64,000 nucleotides of DNA from Pegea sp. RAD2-039 (GCA_034620365.1 JAQGEQ010000079.1:668623-732622); one strand, 5' to 3'; shown: positions 13,492 to 29,438, counted from the stretch's first letter. Notes: generated by a model from the letters alone, not told the origin. Made by a program: numbers and translations.

Positions 13492-13842
13492 TTGTATGGT
13501 CTTCACTTCTGGACAATTTTCATCAAAACTGCTTCTGAAACATTTTCCGGATCGAATAGTGAAATTTCATCTCTATTGTGCTTGTTAGAGCTAAGTTGCT
13601 CTGAATCGAAACTGCTCTCGACAATTCTACATTTTATTGGAAGCGACCATGTGTACAGAATGGAGAATAGCCGTTTAATTCAGATTGTATTGAGTAGAAA
13701 ACTCTCATCTGGCTGTAGAAACAAAGTTACTCCTAACAAAAATAGAAGGATTAAAACCTTTGTTGAAACAGCTAGGTACAATGACATGCTTCGGCACTGG
13801 AGGGAACAGCTAAACATTTATTCCCTATTTCATTTAAATTAA
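13492..13842 (+). mobile_element. Possible LINE C-terminal remnant
   Basis: An open frame of 116 codons with a DHVYRMENSRLIQIVL motif followed by basic, glycine-poor sequence and MLRHWREQL. This resembles the tail after reverse transcriptase in some non-LTR elements (a GHVxRMxxxR motif, then a basic region). There is no splice context and no second copy in the window. It could also be a degraded unrelated gene. Confidence 0.3.
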
Positions 13843-14776
13843 GCTTTCAAATTTTTAAGACTTTTAGTTTTTATATATCTTTTTATATTCGACATTTTTG
13901 TTTTAGTATTTTTTTTATTTTCAGCTCGTAAAACTTTATGCAACATTCTGTTGTTAGTAGTCAGTTTAAATCTGATTTAACTACATATTATAACATGTTT
14001 TTGTCTATATACAGCTTGTGAATATTTCTTTAATATATTGGCTCAGTTAAAACGATAAATTTGCATTAGCTTGAATAATACTTAGTTATGATAAATTTGA
14101 AAACAGATACTATTCCTAAAGAAGATTTATAAATATAGAAGAGTGTATTTTACTTTGTTAATTTTCTTTTCAATTAAAAGAGTAGAGAATGTAAAGAGGA
14201 TGTTGGGAAATATATTAACAACGATCAAATTTTCCTTTTTGCGATACCTTCACAATAATCTTACTCTAAAAAGCTTTTTTTAGTATCAATATACTGAGAA
14301 AAAGTCGATTTTATCCAAATTACTTTCTCATGTGAACAGTAAATCTTAATTTAGTATTTCTGAAGTCATTTTCACGAAACTTTTACTAATTTCAAAGACC
14401 CCTTCGCAGTTTTTTATCATTTTAGTTCCCCTTTATCATTTTTATTATCTAAGATGCAATTGGTTATAATTTATTTAAGATTTCCACTTGCTTTAAAATA
14501 TTTTTTTAGATTCCTTTTAAGCTGACAGAGGAGAAGCTAAACTTTATGATTAAATGAAAGTAGAACTTACTTTAAATAAAAACTTAGTTTTCAAAAGAAG
14601 ATTTCCGAGTCTGCTGGTTCAATTTCAACTAAATCTTCATCAACTGATGATCACGACATAAAAATCAATTCTGCCACAAAATTTGTATTCAAAATGAAAA
14701 AGTTGAACCTCAATTTATAAAAATGTTCAAAAAGTCATAAAGATCATGATATAACTCCCAAATCAAGTCCTATCTT
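13843..14776. other. Intergenic, nothing recognised
   Basis: AT-rich spacer, including any 3' UTR of the p52 gene, which ends at 14,777 on the minus strand. No repeat or gene seen. Confidence 0.4.
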
Positions 14777-16798
14777 TCAAGATTCTCCATTCTCCTTTCG
14801 GTACCTCTTCCAAAACTTCTTCACCTGATCATGAGCTTCTCGCGTTACAACCATGCATCTGGTCATCGAGTTGTCCCAGATTAAAGCTCCCAAATCCTAA
14901 AGAGGAGATTAAAACATTATCAGGTGATGAGGAGGTCACCTTGGCGTGCTTCTTCAACTTTTCAAAGTCTTTCTGAGCTAAAAATTGGTTATAAAGAACT
15001 CCATCACGAAAACTCAAACGGTCACGTTCCATTGCCCACAGACGAATCTGATCAGCTAGAGTTGGAGCGATGACAGGATCCTATCAGTAGGGATATTGCA
15101 AAGATCATCTGCGGATGTTGACCTTACTTCTTTCAGCATATCAGGATGAGCATTTGCACGGATGTAGTGTAAGATTTGATCCGCTGTAATTCCATTCACA
15201 ACCGCCGTCTGTACGCTCTCTCTCGTGATTTGCATCACGCAAAGATTTGGGAATCTGTTGACATCACATTGGATGATGACGTCACAGTCGACGATGACGT
15301 CACTAACCTGTACATCATCTCACAGAAGAGTGACAAAATCCGAAACTGGAGTTCTGAATCTGAAAGAGTGGAATTAAGATCAAGATGTAGATGAAGATGA
15401 AGTTACTTGTGTACGCATAAACACGATAGTTAGTTTCAGCGACAATGAAACCTTCTCCATCAAGTGACCTGTCCGCATGTGTGGCCCCGTTGACAAGGTT
15501 ACTGGCCAGTTGGGTTGGGTAGAATCTTCGTGAGATACTCTTTGAAAAGATCACGTGACTTCTTTGAAAGGTTTTGTGCGAAATTTACTTTTCTTAGTAA
15601 TAGAAGTCCGATTTCACGAAAATGAGAGAGACATTTCATCACGTGATCATCTCTGGACTCGATTGGAAGATCCTGTGAGTGTTAGAAAGATCAGAAGATT
15701 TAAATTTGATAAAAAATGATTAAATTATCACCATTGGATGGAAGACTTATAAAAATTGATGAATAAAAGCGTTTAAATAGGAACTCTATTAAGATCAACT
15801 TACTTTTCCTACTGGAGTAAAACTTATCTCAAAAATGAATCTAAGAATTGAAACAAGGTTAAGACCCTGTTCTCGTACCCAACTAAGATATTCTAAGACG
15901 AAGAACCAAACCTAGAAAAATATCTTATCAAAAAATCAGCAAAATTAGATTCTTTTGTATAAACCTGCGAAGGTCTATCAAGAAGTAGGAATTGAAATCC
16001 TTTACTTGTAATAGAAAGATCCCCACTAACTTCATTACAATCCTGGCTAAAATAATAAAGAAATTGTCAAAGAATTTTTCAAATATATCCACTTTACCTC
16101 ATTAAACCGCTAAATAAAATGACATCTTTAATATCTTGACTAATTGCGGAAGATGACTGAACAAGGAATTGAAGAAGAACTCCCCATCTTTCTGTACAAT
16201 ATTTCTCTAAATCTTCTTTACTTTTTGCATGTTTATCAGGACCGAGGTGTTCAGTATTTGCCCATGTTTCACCTCTACCCAAATAAACATTAAAACTATT
16301 TGTAATGATTCCTTTGAACTTATTACTAACCCGCCGGCGATAGCTTTTTGTAAATTAGCTCTAAATGTTCTACTCATTGTGTAAGAGGAGACATTTACTC
16401 CTTGAACTTGAAAATCACTCCAGATTTTCAAATCACACATAGCTTTGACGGCTTCTTCGTGGATTCTATCAGAACAAAAAATTTAGTGAAGACATAAAAG
16501 TATCAATCGACTTACGGTTTCGCATTATGAACTACCCAAGAAGCAGCAGCGGTTTTGGTGATGGGTTGCTCGACAAAAAGTGTTCTCATTACATAGTATT
16601 TGGCAAGTTCCGGCAATTCTCTGCAAAAAAAAAGATGTTTAAAAAGTTGGGAAAATAAAAAGTGTCGAGTTATTACCGAAATACAGCCATACATGTCGCT
16701 GGATGCTCATATAAAGAATCTAGTAACGATGAAGGTAAACCACACAAGTACTGTTGCAAGTTTCGACATTTCAATTGGGCAGCTTTTTGGTTTGACAT
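14777..16798 (-). CDS. GTF2H4: TFIIH core subunit p52 (general transcription factor IIH subunit 4)
   Basis: p52/Tfb2 anchors and stimulates the XPB helicase in TFIIH, which opens promoters for RNA polymerase II and unwinds damaged DNA in nucleotide excision repair. Twelve exons join in phase to 461 residues (human protein 462): 16798-16677, 16620-16516, 16465-16331, 16274-16098, 16046-15965, 15911-15804, 15672-15589, 15539-15407, 15359-15308, 15254-15128, 15080-14940, 14896-14777. Collinear family blocks include [106 protein letters not shown] and CMVVTREA at the C-terminus. The last three belong to the region that pairs with p8/TTDA. Introns are mostly 45-200 bp. The start lies 241 bp after the GPR89 stop on the same strand. 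No damage seen. Confidence 0.97.
15255..15307 (-). promoter_or_regulatory. 53-bp p52 intron containing two CRE palindromes
   Basis: This intron between p52 exons 9 and 10 is very small and contains the full 8-bp palindrome TGACGTCA twice (15,277-15,284 and 15,295-15,302), 18 bp apart start to start, separated by a GTCGAC-like core. TGACGTCA is the consensus for CREB/ATF factors. Whether it binds anything here is inference; it may simply be an inverted structure within a mini-intron. Confidence 0.5.
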
Positions 16799-17039
16799 TT
16801 TCAATTAATAAAGAAAAATTTAAATAAAAGTGATTCTATAAAAAGCTTTTCTGAAATACATTTTAATTGAAAATAAATATCATTTCAATACATTGCACTT
16901 CAAACTAATATTTAGTAGTTGATTTGTAATAGCAAAATAAAACAGAATAAATATTTCCCATAACAATTAAAACTAATACAAACTATACATCGAGTAAATG
17001 AAAATTATAATAAAGTTACTTATTATTTTTACTCTCAAT

Positions 17040-18437
17040 TCAGTTACTAAGCTTTTGAAAAGCAGATGACAGTGTAATATCTCTCATAGTGTGTTTTTCA
17101 GGAGCTTGCTTATGTGCCAAATAAAGCAATGTCATACTACTTAGAGCACTGACAAGGAATATCACATCAAACCATCTATGATAAAAGGGAAACTGAAGCT
17201 CACCTAGTACCTTAGTAATTATTTGTCTGTAATCCTCTGGCATGTTCATTCTCATTAAGAGAACAGACGAGACGAAATACATTCCCATTATTTGAGCTAA
17301 AACCATAACAATAATATTTGATGATTTGCTGCTTGAAATAGCATAAAAGAACTTAGTTAGGTTGATCAACAACCCTCTAATAGAGGTGACGACCATTACA
17401 CCAACTAGTAAGAAAGAAAATTGTTGTGAATAAAGTTTGATATTAAACTCAATTCCAAAAAAATCCACCAAAAAAGTGAGAAGTTTTGTAACTGGATCAA
17501 CCTTTCCAACACGATTAAACACAATATTTATTGTGCACATAAGTATCTTCCAAACACAATAAATTGAAAAGAAATATCCCAATATGTTAAAGTAGTGCCC
17601 CCGAAATGTCTTTGAATAAGCAATTCTCTGTCTTTGAGCTCTTAAATCAACTGATTCAAGAAAAACTTGTCGACTCAACTCTTCCCAAGAGTCAAGATCT
17701 CTTTGTAATAAAGCCGTGTTTTCACCAGATGAAGGAGATACAGGTGAAGGTTGGAACCTAGAATACCATTTTGAATCTTTGTTTTGGTGGTTAGAAGTTG
17801 CTCTTTTTGAAATAGCAATTCTTTTTTTCTTACTCAAAATCAATTCTGTGATTTGTAAAAGACGTTTTTCATTAGATGCTACATCTTCCACTGTTACATG
17901 TCTTAGAAAGTAGGATAAGTAAGAATAGGGGCAATTCACAGCACCAAAACCTGATAAAACAGCCATCGCTGTAACCCCAATGACGCCAACACGGCTAATT
18001 ACTTGTTCTATAGACAAGATTCCATGATTTGCACTTAGTATAGGGAAAGGGTCTCCAATTTTCCAAAAAAAATAGATGAAAGTAAACCAGACAACACTAG
18101 TCGCTATAATCTTGATATTTTGTAAAAATCTAATATTGTTTACAACAAAATAAGCTATACAAGAAGGAACAACAAACACAACCAGAAACAAAATCAAATA
18201 TAAATTGAGTTTCCAATGAAAAAATCTGGAATCCTTGTTAAGAATATCAAGAATTTCAAAAATAATCAGCTCAAACATTGTACAAGATAAAGAAAATGTG
18301 GCAGAAAAAGTGGCTTGTACCAGCTTATGATGACATTCATAATCTTTAAAAAGATGAAACAGAAAATACATCCACCCAAAAAGGAAGAAAGTCAGTTGAC
18401 TTGTAACGATAACAAAAGTGTCAGATAGAAAAGTCAT
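17040..18437 (-). CDS. GPR89: GPR89 / Golgi pH regulator (GPHR), single exon
   Basis: A multi-pass membrane protein of the Golgi, described in vertebrates as an anion channel needed for acidification of the lumen and in plants as GTG1/2. The 465-residue frame is uninterrupted. It matches the family along its whole length: LFKDYE near residue 30, CTMFELIIFEIL, GDPFPILS.NHGILSIEQ, SRVGVIGVTAMAVLSGFGAVNCPY, the KKKR loop, EELSRQ, SKTF.G.YFN.LGYFFSIYCVWK, TSIRGLLI, FFYAISSSKSSN, QIMGMYFVSSVLL and FYHRWFDVIFLVSALSS near the C-terminus. I start at 18,437 (MTFLSDTF), which aligns with the human start. The frame opens at 18,497, but the extra 20 residues have no counterpart, and a TTTATGTTTAG acceptor-like site lies between. 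Vertebrate genes have many introns; here there are none. Confidence 0.96.
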   Translation of the reverse strand: MTFLSDTFVIVTSQLTFFLFGWMYFLFHLFKDYECHHKLVQATFSATFSLSCTMFELIIFEILDILNKDSRFFHWKLNLYLILFLVVFVVPSCIAYFVVNNIRFLQNIKIIATSVVWFTFIYFFWKIGDPFPILSANHGILSIEQVISRVGVIGVTAMAVLSGFGAVNCPYSYLSYFLRHVTVEDVASNEKRLLQITELILSKKKRIAISKRATSNHQNKDSKWYSRFQPSPVSPSSGENTALLQRDLDSWEELSRQVFLESVDLRAQRQRIAYSKTFRGHYFNILGYFFSIYCVWKILMCTINIVFNRVGKVDPVTKLLTFLVDFFGIEFNIKLYSQQFSFLLVGVMVVTSIRGLLINLTKFFYAISSSKSSNIIVMVLAQIMGMYFVSSVLLMRMNMPEDYRQIITKVLGELQFPFYHRWFDVIFLVSALSSMTLLYLAHKQAPEKHTMRDITLSSAFQKLSN

Positions 18438-20289
18438 TCTAATTTTTATTGTTATACAATTTTCATGTTTGTAACCTAAACATAAAGTATTAAACAAAAA
18501 GTATTGAGATCAAAATATGAAATAAAAGTATAATAACTTATATATTTTATTATTAGATAAAGCTGAATATATACAAAATAAAAAGGTCTTAATTATTATT
18601 ATTTTCAATTAAATATAATACAAATATAAATAAACAAGAGAAACCCACTAAGTAAAGTAGGTTTTTTATAATAAAATAAAAAGCCTTACACTGTAGCTAA
18701 TTTAAACTTTATAAACATAAAATTAAACATCTAATAAAAATAAAAATATAATTTTATGGGCCATCATACAAACTACAAAAGTAAATCTTACTAAGTGTAT
18801 AATCCATAATCAATTTAAAAAATTGAAGAAAATATGGTGATTTAAAAATAAATTTAGTTTAAATAATATTTAGATAATAATTATATTTCAGTTAAAATAT
18901 ATATGTATAATATATATGAATGTTGATAAATTGCATTACATTTTAAAAGTTAAATAAACCAAAAATCTAGTAACAAAAAAATTTTGTATTAAAAATCAAT
19001 ATTTATTAACAACAACAAAAAGGCCTCAAAAATATAATTTTATAACATTTTAAAAATAAAGGTAAAATACATAGCGACCTGACAGTCAATACTGTACTTG
19101 GCGTACACGAATAGTTTGAAGTATTGTAAATATTCGCTAGACAGGAAAATGGCTTTATAGAATTAGCCTATAAAAATTTCAGTGAAACCGGCAATGATAA
19201 TGATAAAACTTGTAACAATGTTTACAAAAAAATTATAGTTTTAACTTAAAATAGATTTAATTAAGTTTGTGTCAGTTTATAAAGGTATGAAATTACAAAA
19301 GGTATTTTGTTGGACTAGATTATTACTTTTATGTTTTAAAGAAAAAACTGAAAAGCTATATAACTTATTTTAGTGTACATAAATACATAACCATCAAAAA
19401 AAATAAAGTGCATTTAAAAAAATATGTATGACGTATTTGCCCGTCTATCTTCGCTAAAAACTTGTTTTATAGTACAGAAATTCCGTGCACTTAGTAGTCA
19501 AGGGTTCATGCAACCAGTCATAACACATGTAATTTGCAAGTAACTTGTATTTTTTTAAATAAATTGTTTTCTATTGTAAGTTATTATAATAAATTTGAGG
19601 GCTTTTGCAGCGTCATGCCATTGCTATTGTTTTTCTTGTAGTTAGTTATACAGTTTGTTTCCAAAACTTGCACGCTAACATTTAAGTTTGATTGATTTTT
19701 ATCTATATAAGATTCTTTCACAGTCACTTAAGAAAACACTTTAGGTTTAATCCACGTTTTAATTGATTTTTTATCGTTCTCGATTAATAGAAAAGATGTT
19801 TCGATTATCCGAATTTTGGGCAAGTTTTGATTCTAAAAAATATACAATTTTTTTTTGCTTTCTGCTAAATTTGAAGCAAAATCATTGAAACTTGGGTTTC
19901 AAAAATTAAATTATGGATTTTTACTAATAATAATTTTTATTAATAAGCGAATTTTTACTGTATGCAAGACTGCAATCAAAAACGATATCATTTAGCATCA
20001 ATAAACAGTTTCGGCTTTTATTTTTTTATTCGAAAATATTTAAGTTATATTATAAAGTAGGGCGTTGTGGTGTACACATGCAACCATTTATTTGCAGTCA
20101 TCTTTACTAGATATAGATAATCGAAAAACAAGATTTGACAATACATAATAATTGAACTGAAAATTTTATTGACAAGTGGTAGGTTTTTTTCATAATAATA
20201 GTTCAAACAATTATTTTAGCGATTAAGATTCTTTACTAATTGCAAGTGAATACTAAATATAATAGTTATAAACATCGTCTTATCTTCTT
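18438..20289. other. Intergenic, upstream of GPR89
   Basis: AT-rich. The minus strand just upstream of the GPR89 start shows TTTATGTTTAG (about 18,467-18,477), a plausible 3' splice site for a 5' UTR intron or for a trans-spliced leader. Beyond it there is a tiny upstream ATG with four codons. No other gene. Confidence 0.4.
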
Positions 20290-20600
20290 AAATTTGGATA
20301 CTTTGGAAATTTGACGGATTAAATACGACTTATCCCTTTTTTATAAATTTCTTCACAAATTATCTAGTTTGTACATATATACAAACCTTCAATTCGATAC
20401 TTGTTTCTTTATTAGTCCTACCAACTCAGACGACACAATACACTTTCATAAGCCAATATCATCTGGTACTCTAATTAGAGCAATTGTTTTCTCATAATTT
20501 ATACTCGAAACCAGCCACCGTAAAATATTGTCATGACAGACTCTCCTGTGCTGTTCAAGCTGAGATTACACCGTTTTTTGGGCCTGCTTCGGTCGAAAAA
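20290..20600 (+). mobile_element. LINE ORF2 C-terminal fragment, plus orientation
   Basis: The plus strand from about 20,300 to 20,440 is the inverse of 21,840-21,975 (shared strings around GACGGATTAAATACGACTT, TTCAATTCGATACTTG and CTCAGACGACAC). The facing copy lies downstream of a reverse transcriptase domain, so this is the post-RT tail of a related element. The reading is broken by stops. Confidence 0.6.
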
Positions 20601-20960
20601 AGCCATACATATATATGCTAGTGCAGCAATTATGGAGCTCCAGTTGTTGCCCATGCAGCAGGATTTCACTCTTAACGCTAGCCAGGTTAAGAAGCGGAAC
20701 CGACAAACCGATAAAGCTACACCTGGCTGGCGTCGCAGGAGCTGACAGATCCAGATTGAGTACAGCGACAAACTGCCTACGAGGCTTCAACTCCGACTTT
20801 AGATTCGGAGTTTTGCGTCTCCTAGAAGTGTCATATATAGACTCACAAGGCTCTTCTACCCAGGATTTTTCCTTATTTACAATATTTATTCACATGGGGG
20901 TCGAACTCAGAACCTCCTACTTGGTAGGCGGATGTTTAACCGCTAGACTACGGAGGTGGA
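20540..20960 (-). mobile_element. tRNA-derived SINE-like insertion
   Basis: The minus strand from 20,960 to about 20,894 reads like a degenerate tRNA: an A-box-like TAGTCTAGCGG, an anticodon-arm-like region and a B-box-like GAGTTCGACCCC. The T stem does not pair well, so it is not an intact tRNA gene. The tract down to about 20,540 is far richer in G+C than its surroundings and has short open frames on both strands. The likely reading is a SINE (tRNA head plus unrelated body) inserted in a LINE tail. The 3' boundary is uncertain. Confidence 0.5.
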
Positions 20961-21289
20961 CCTTTTTAACATTGCTACAACTAGCATTTATCAACTGTGA
21001 TCTTTTCTCTCTTTTTATATTAAGAAAAGAGTATATTAAGAAATATAACTAAACAAATGAAATTAGAAATTTTAGAGCTTACGAACAAATCCCTTGATAT
21101 AAAAGATTAAAAATGTCTCTGTTTATCAAATAGTTGAATAGTTTTATTGGCTGTTATGAGTAATAAGTTAGTTAAAAAATAAATATAGAAAGTGCTGTAG
21201 ATGTTTTTAAAACTCAAATATGATATAAAAAGAATATTTATATTTTGTTCTAAATTTAATTTATATAAACTACCATTGAAAGAAACGAC

Positions 21290-21547
21290 CACTCGTTAAC
21301 ACACATTCCTGTAATACTATCTATTAAATTATACTATCTATATAGAAAGCAAGAAATGTAACACATGGTATTTCATTAGTACTCACAGCATATAACAGTG
21401 GATAATTACATATAATATAATACTTTTTTTCTTTCTCTTTTTTATATTATTAACATTCCATGTAATTGTTCACTGTTATATGCTTTGAGTACTATCGAAA
21501 TACCATGTATCACATCTTTTACTTTCTGTATTTCTAACTTAATAGAT
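21290..21547. repeat. Inverted repeat: two LINE 3' UTRs tail to tail
   Basis: The left arm (about 21,320-21,418) and right arm (about 21,455-21,547) are inverted copies over roughly 80-90 bp (shared ACATGGTATTTC, TAGTACTCA, GCATATAACAGTG, CTATTAA), around a T-rich loop. The right arm continues into the 3' UTR of the minus-strand LINE and the left arm into the plus-strand one, so they are paired element ends and not a MITE. Confidence 0.6.
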
Positions 21548-22560
21548 GTTAGTTGTGAGAATGTTTTTTAGCGAGAGGTACTCTCTTCAGGTACCCTCCT
21601 TCGCATTTATTGTAATAAATAAATAAATAATGTTAATAATATATAAAAGAGAAACGAATCACAGTTTAGAAATGACAGTGTTGGCAATATTATAACGGTT
21701 CAACTTCTTTTTGAACAACGCGAGTGATTCTTACATAACAATGTCTGATGGCAGCTGGTTCCAAGTACTAATTGTGCGGTATGAGAAAAATTCGCTCTGA
21801 TTAATGTACTAGTTAATATCGGCTTATTACGATGTAATGTGTGTCGTCTGAGTTAATACAACTTGAGGGAAGGACTAATGGAAAACAAAGTATCGAATTG
21901 AAGGTCAATTAAGTTTTGGATAATTTTAAAAATAAGAATTAAGTCGTATTTAATCCGTCGAATTTCCAAATTATATCAATCGAAGAAGATCGTGTTTATA
22001 ACTATCGTATTTAATATTGAGCTTCCTGCATACCAACCTCGTAAATTTTGCCTGAACAGATTCGATTTTTTGATATCAACAACTTGATATGGCATCCATG
22101 CACTGACATTGTATTTAACAATTGGACATACATATAGAATTAAAGGTCTCTATAATAAAGTGGACAAGGTTGATTGATTTTGCAAAGATTTTGTAATTGT
22201 GTCATTTAAAGTCAGATGATAGCGTGATACCAAGGTCTAGGACCGAAGATATTCGTTGAATAATAAATCCATTGATGGAATATTGTTTTAAGGAATTTGT
22301 AGTTGGTTAACGGGAGGAAGTTATGAGTTCAATTTTTGTTGGCTGGATTCTGAGCTGCCAATTTGTAGACCAGTTTTCTACAGTGTATAGTGACGTTTGA
22401 AGTTTTGAAGGATTACAAGATAATAGCTTGGTGTCATCGGCATACACAAACACAATGACATCATATACTGCTACTAGTCTTTTTATGAGGTCTTCGATGA
22501 AAATTAAAAAGAGAAGGGGACCCAAAACACCACTGATAACTTGACTAAAAGTAGTAATTT
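21548..22560 (-). mobile_element. 5'-truncated LINE with reverse transcriptase fragment
   Basis: Minus-strand reading from 22,555: SGVLGPLLFLIFIEDL, then the catalytic FVYADD motif (near 22,440) and NWQLRIQPTKIELI, as in the RT of CR1/L2-like non-LTR elements. Further down come LDLGITLSSDFK, IESVQAKFTRLV and a C-terminal segment (SCHQ..), with stops and shifts between them. A 3' UTR follows with ATTTATTTATTTATT and the AAGGAGGGTACCTGAAGAGAGTACC string shared with other sites. Dead copy; the 5' part is absent. Confidence 0.8.
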
Positions 22561-22835
22561 GTAAGTGAAAAGATTTTTTAATATAAATTGAAATTTATTC
22601 AAGAAGTATAAATTGATAAATGTAAAGTTTAATTAAGATACTGTAATACTATAGTATAAATATTTCTTTTATGTTATTCTAACTAATTAAATTTTATGCT
22701 AATTTTAAAAGTGTCAAAAATAAAAGTATAAATTTCATATGATCATGTCTGTATCTATTTTATTTAATTGTTTTTTTTAATTTCCTGACATCAACACTAT
22801 CTTTTGTTTAACATTTAATTTCAACTTGAATGTAG

Positions 22836-23973
22836 ATTATACTAACTCAACGTCGGAACCATGAATGGGTTCGAAGTCTTCAGAATCAACTAGAGACTAA
22901 TTCAAAACTGTTTTATCGTATCTTGCCTTTCTTCTCATCTATTGCTTGTTGGTAAGCCAGATATATAAGCAAAATAAGTTTGATTTTAAAGTATTCACCA
23001 TTTAGTTCAACTTTTATTTATTTAATTTCTTTAGCTGCGCGTCTTGAAATCTCACATTAAGCCAAACTTTTGCCTTTTAAGTACTCTAAAAATTTCATTT
23101 TAAAATCATTGATTCTGGTTTAAATCTCATTTAGAGCATAAAAATAAAAAACCAGTTTAGTCGAAATAACATTTTCGTTGATAAAACCTCTTTAAGTAAC
23201 ATTAGAGCAACTAATGCTTCACATCAAAATTGTACACTTAGTTTAGCAAAAACAATTTGTATTTAAAACTCAAGTTTCAGTCAAATAAATTTTATGTTAT
23301 TTAATGACCCAACCAACTCCATAAAATTCATCATTTATCTCAAAAATTATAAAATAATTTTTATTTCTTTTCAATAAATTTCTGTTAGTTAGACTTTAAA
23401 TTAAAGTATAAATGATTTGAAACACTGTTCGTAATTAACAAGAAGCAAATAAATAAAACAGGTTTTGATAAAATTTATTCAATATTAACACAAGTTTATG
23501 ATTTGATTTTAATTAAAAACATTGAAAAATGTTTTATTTTGACTTCTAAATTTACTTTTAATTTATTCAGTTGATTGAATAAAAAAAGGACTTAAATTTA
23601 AAAATCTGAATCGAAACTTAAGAAAATTTATAATGATTGACACATTAATTTGTTGGAAAAAATAAACTAATATATTTTAAAAGTTTGGAAATTAAAGTTA
23701 CTTTGGTATTTCAATCTTTTCATATTTTATAATTTTTGAAACTAATCTGAATAAAATCTCAGCACAAGTTGTAATTGGCGTAAATCTGCGTCGATCATTA
23801 TTTGGACCAACTCAATTCAACCAAATGGTTGCACGACAACGCTATCGTCAGCATAACAGCAATATTATAAATGTAAATTAGATGTTTAACAAAAAATCAA
23901 ATTCTGAGAACTTTTCAGAATTGTCCGAAAAATCAATTATTGATCTGAAAGAGGGTTGGAAAAGGTATCCTTG
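22836..23973 (+). CDS. Coding-like exons of an unrecognised gene (partial model)
   Basis: Three segments look like exons. 22,836-22,951 has an AG acceptor, an open frame with NHEWVRSLQNQLE and a GTAAGC donor. 23,763-23,872 has a CAG acceptor, an open frame containing IGVNLRRSLFGPTQFNQMVA and a GTAAAT donor. 23,919-23,973 has an acceptor, an open frame with EGWKRYPW and a GTAAGT donor. All three have much more balanced base use than the flanks. Their phases do not join directly in the most protein-like frames, so an exon is missing or the locus is a relic. I do not recognise the protein. Confidence 0.3.
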
Positions 23974-24009
23974 GTAAGTTGATGGAGCAAAAACCGATTC
24001 TTTTGAAGA

Positions 24010-25261
24010 TACAACGCGAAGCATTAATCAATTTCATTCTTTCTGTAACTTTTGTTGTTGCTGGTTTATCTTATATTTAATTAATAATTTATCAAATAAA
24101 CTTGATTATTTCTCAATCCACAACAGTTGCTTGCAAGTTGATTATACTTTCACCATTACAAACGTACCAACAATAAATACAACGAAAAATATCTGATTCA
24201 TTTTGAAATAACTATTTTTTGTAAATTGAAATTTGATTTTATCACTTTATATGATAAAAAAATGTTATTTTAAATTTGTTCAGAGGTAGAAAAGTATATA
24301 AGATTATTCCTTCAGAGTTTTTGTATAAAAGGAATTTATTTTGTAAATTGTTTGACTACTATCAAAATTTTCGACAAATAAAAATTAACATTATATATAA
24401 ACTAATTATTCGCAATCGTTTTAATATAAAACAAACTTAAATTTGAAAATTTTTTAATCTTAAAGTAACTTTCATATAAGTTTATTTTAAACATTAAGAT
24501 GTTGCTAATTATCCACCGCAAAATTGGAAATACTTTATCTAGTTAATTTACAATCAAATTAATCTAATATATTGATAAAAAACATTTCAATTTTGATTTG
24601 ATAATCATAAATACATCAAAATTGAATTGAAGCTTTGAAGGGTTTAAAAATGAAGAAATGGTAATACTTTTACTAAAAGTTAACAAAATCTTGAGCAACA
24701 AGATTAAATTTGATCTAAAACAGTTTAAAACAAAATCTACCTCAAGATAGCTACCTCGAAATGTTCAAGTCAGAATTACTTTACCACTAAATAATTTGAT
24801 TGAAAATTGATCATATCAGTTCTAGTGAATCTAGAAAGGTATCTTCTTCATTTGACTTTCTACATTTAAAAGTAAGCTGTAGCTTGTAAGAGAATTTATT
24901 TTTCAAAAATTTGAACTTTTTATAATCTACTAGTTTTACTTTAAGCTTTATCTTGAATTTTAAATTTTTTTAAATAATTATTTCATTCAGAATCAACCTT
25001 CAATTTTTACTTACTAACTTAGAATATGTAGGAATGCTTGAGGCTATATTAAAATATTTTAACTTAGTTAAGAGGCGTTTTTACCTGGCAATATAATTTT
25101 ATCAAGTAGTTGATTAACCAATTTAACTATAAATGTTTTTAATAATTTTTGGTGGCTCATATAATACTTGTTGATGTTTTGATTTTTATAGAGTTAGCAA
25201 ATTTTGTGTTTAAAAGTAGCTTTCTGTTAAACTACAGCTACAAGAAATTATTTGTTATAAA
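24010..25261. other. Intergenic, upstream of the ShK protease gene
   Basis: AT-rich. It should contain the promoter of the protease gene; I could not point to a clear TATA box or initiator. Confidence 0.4.

Positions 25262-29438
<4,177 letters not shown>

Noticed and set aside
15534-15655. CACGTG motifs as regulatory E-boxes
   Set aside because: Of the two in this stretch, one lies within p52 coding sequence and the other in a short intron; there is no symmetry or clustering to support a site.
17716-17913. Plus-strand frame inside GPR89
   Set aside because: Antisense shadow of a conserved coding exon.
20894-20960. Functional tRNA gene
   Set aside because: A- and B-box-like strings are present, but the T stem and anticodon stem pair poorly and the sequence is fused to a longer repeat body.
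21320-21547. MITE-type DNA transposon
   Set aside because: Both arms run on into LINE 3' UTR sequence, so the inverted repeat is explained by two LINEs tail to tail.
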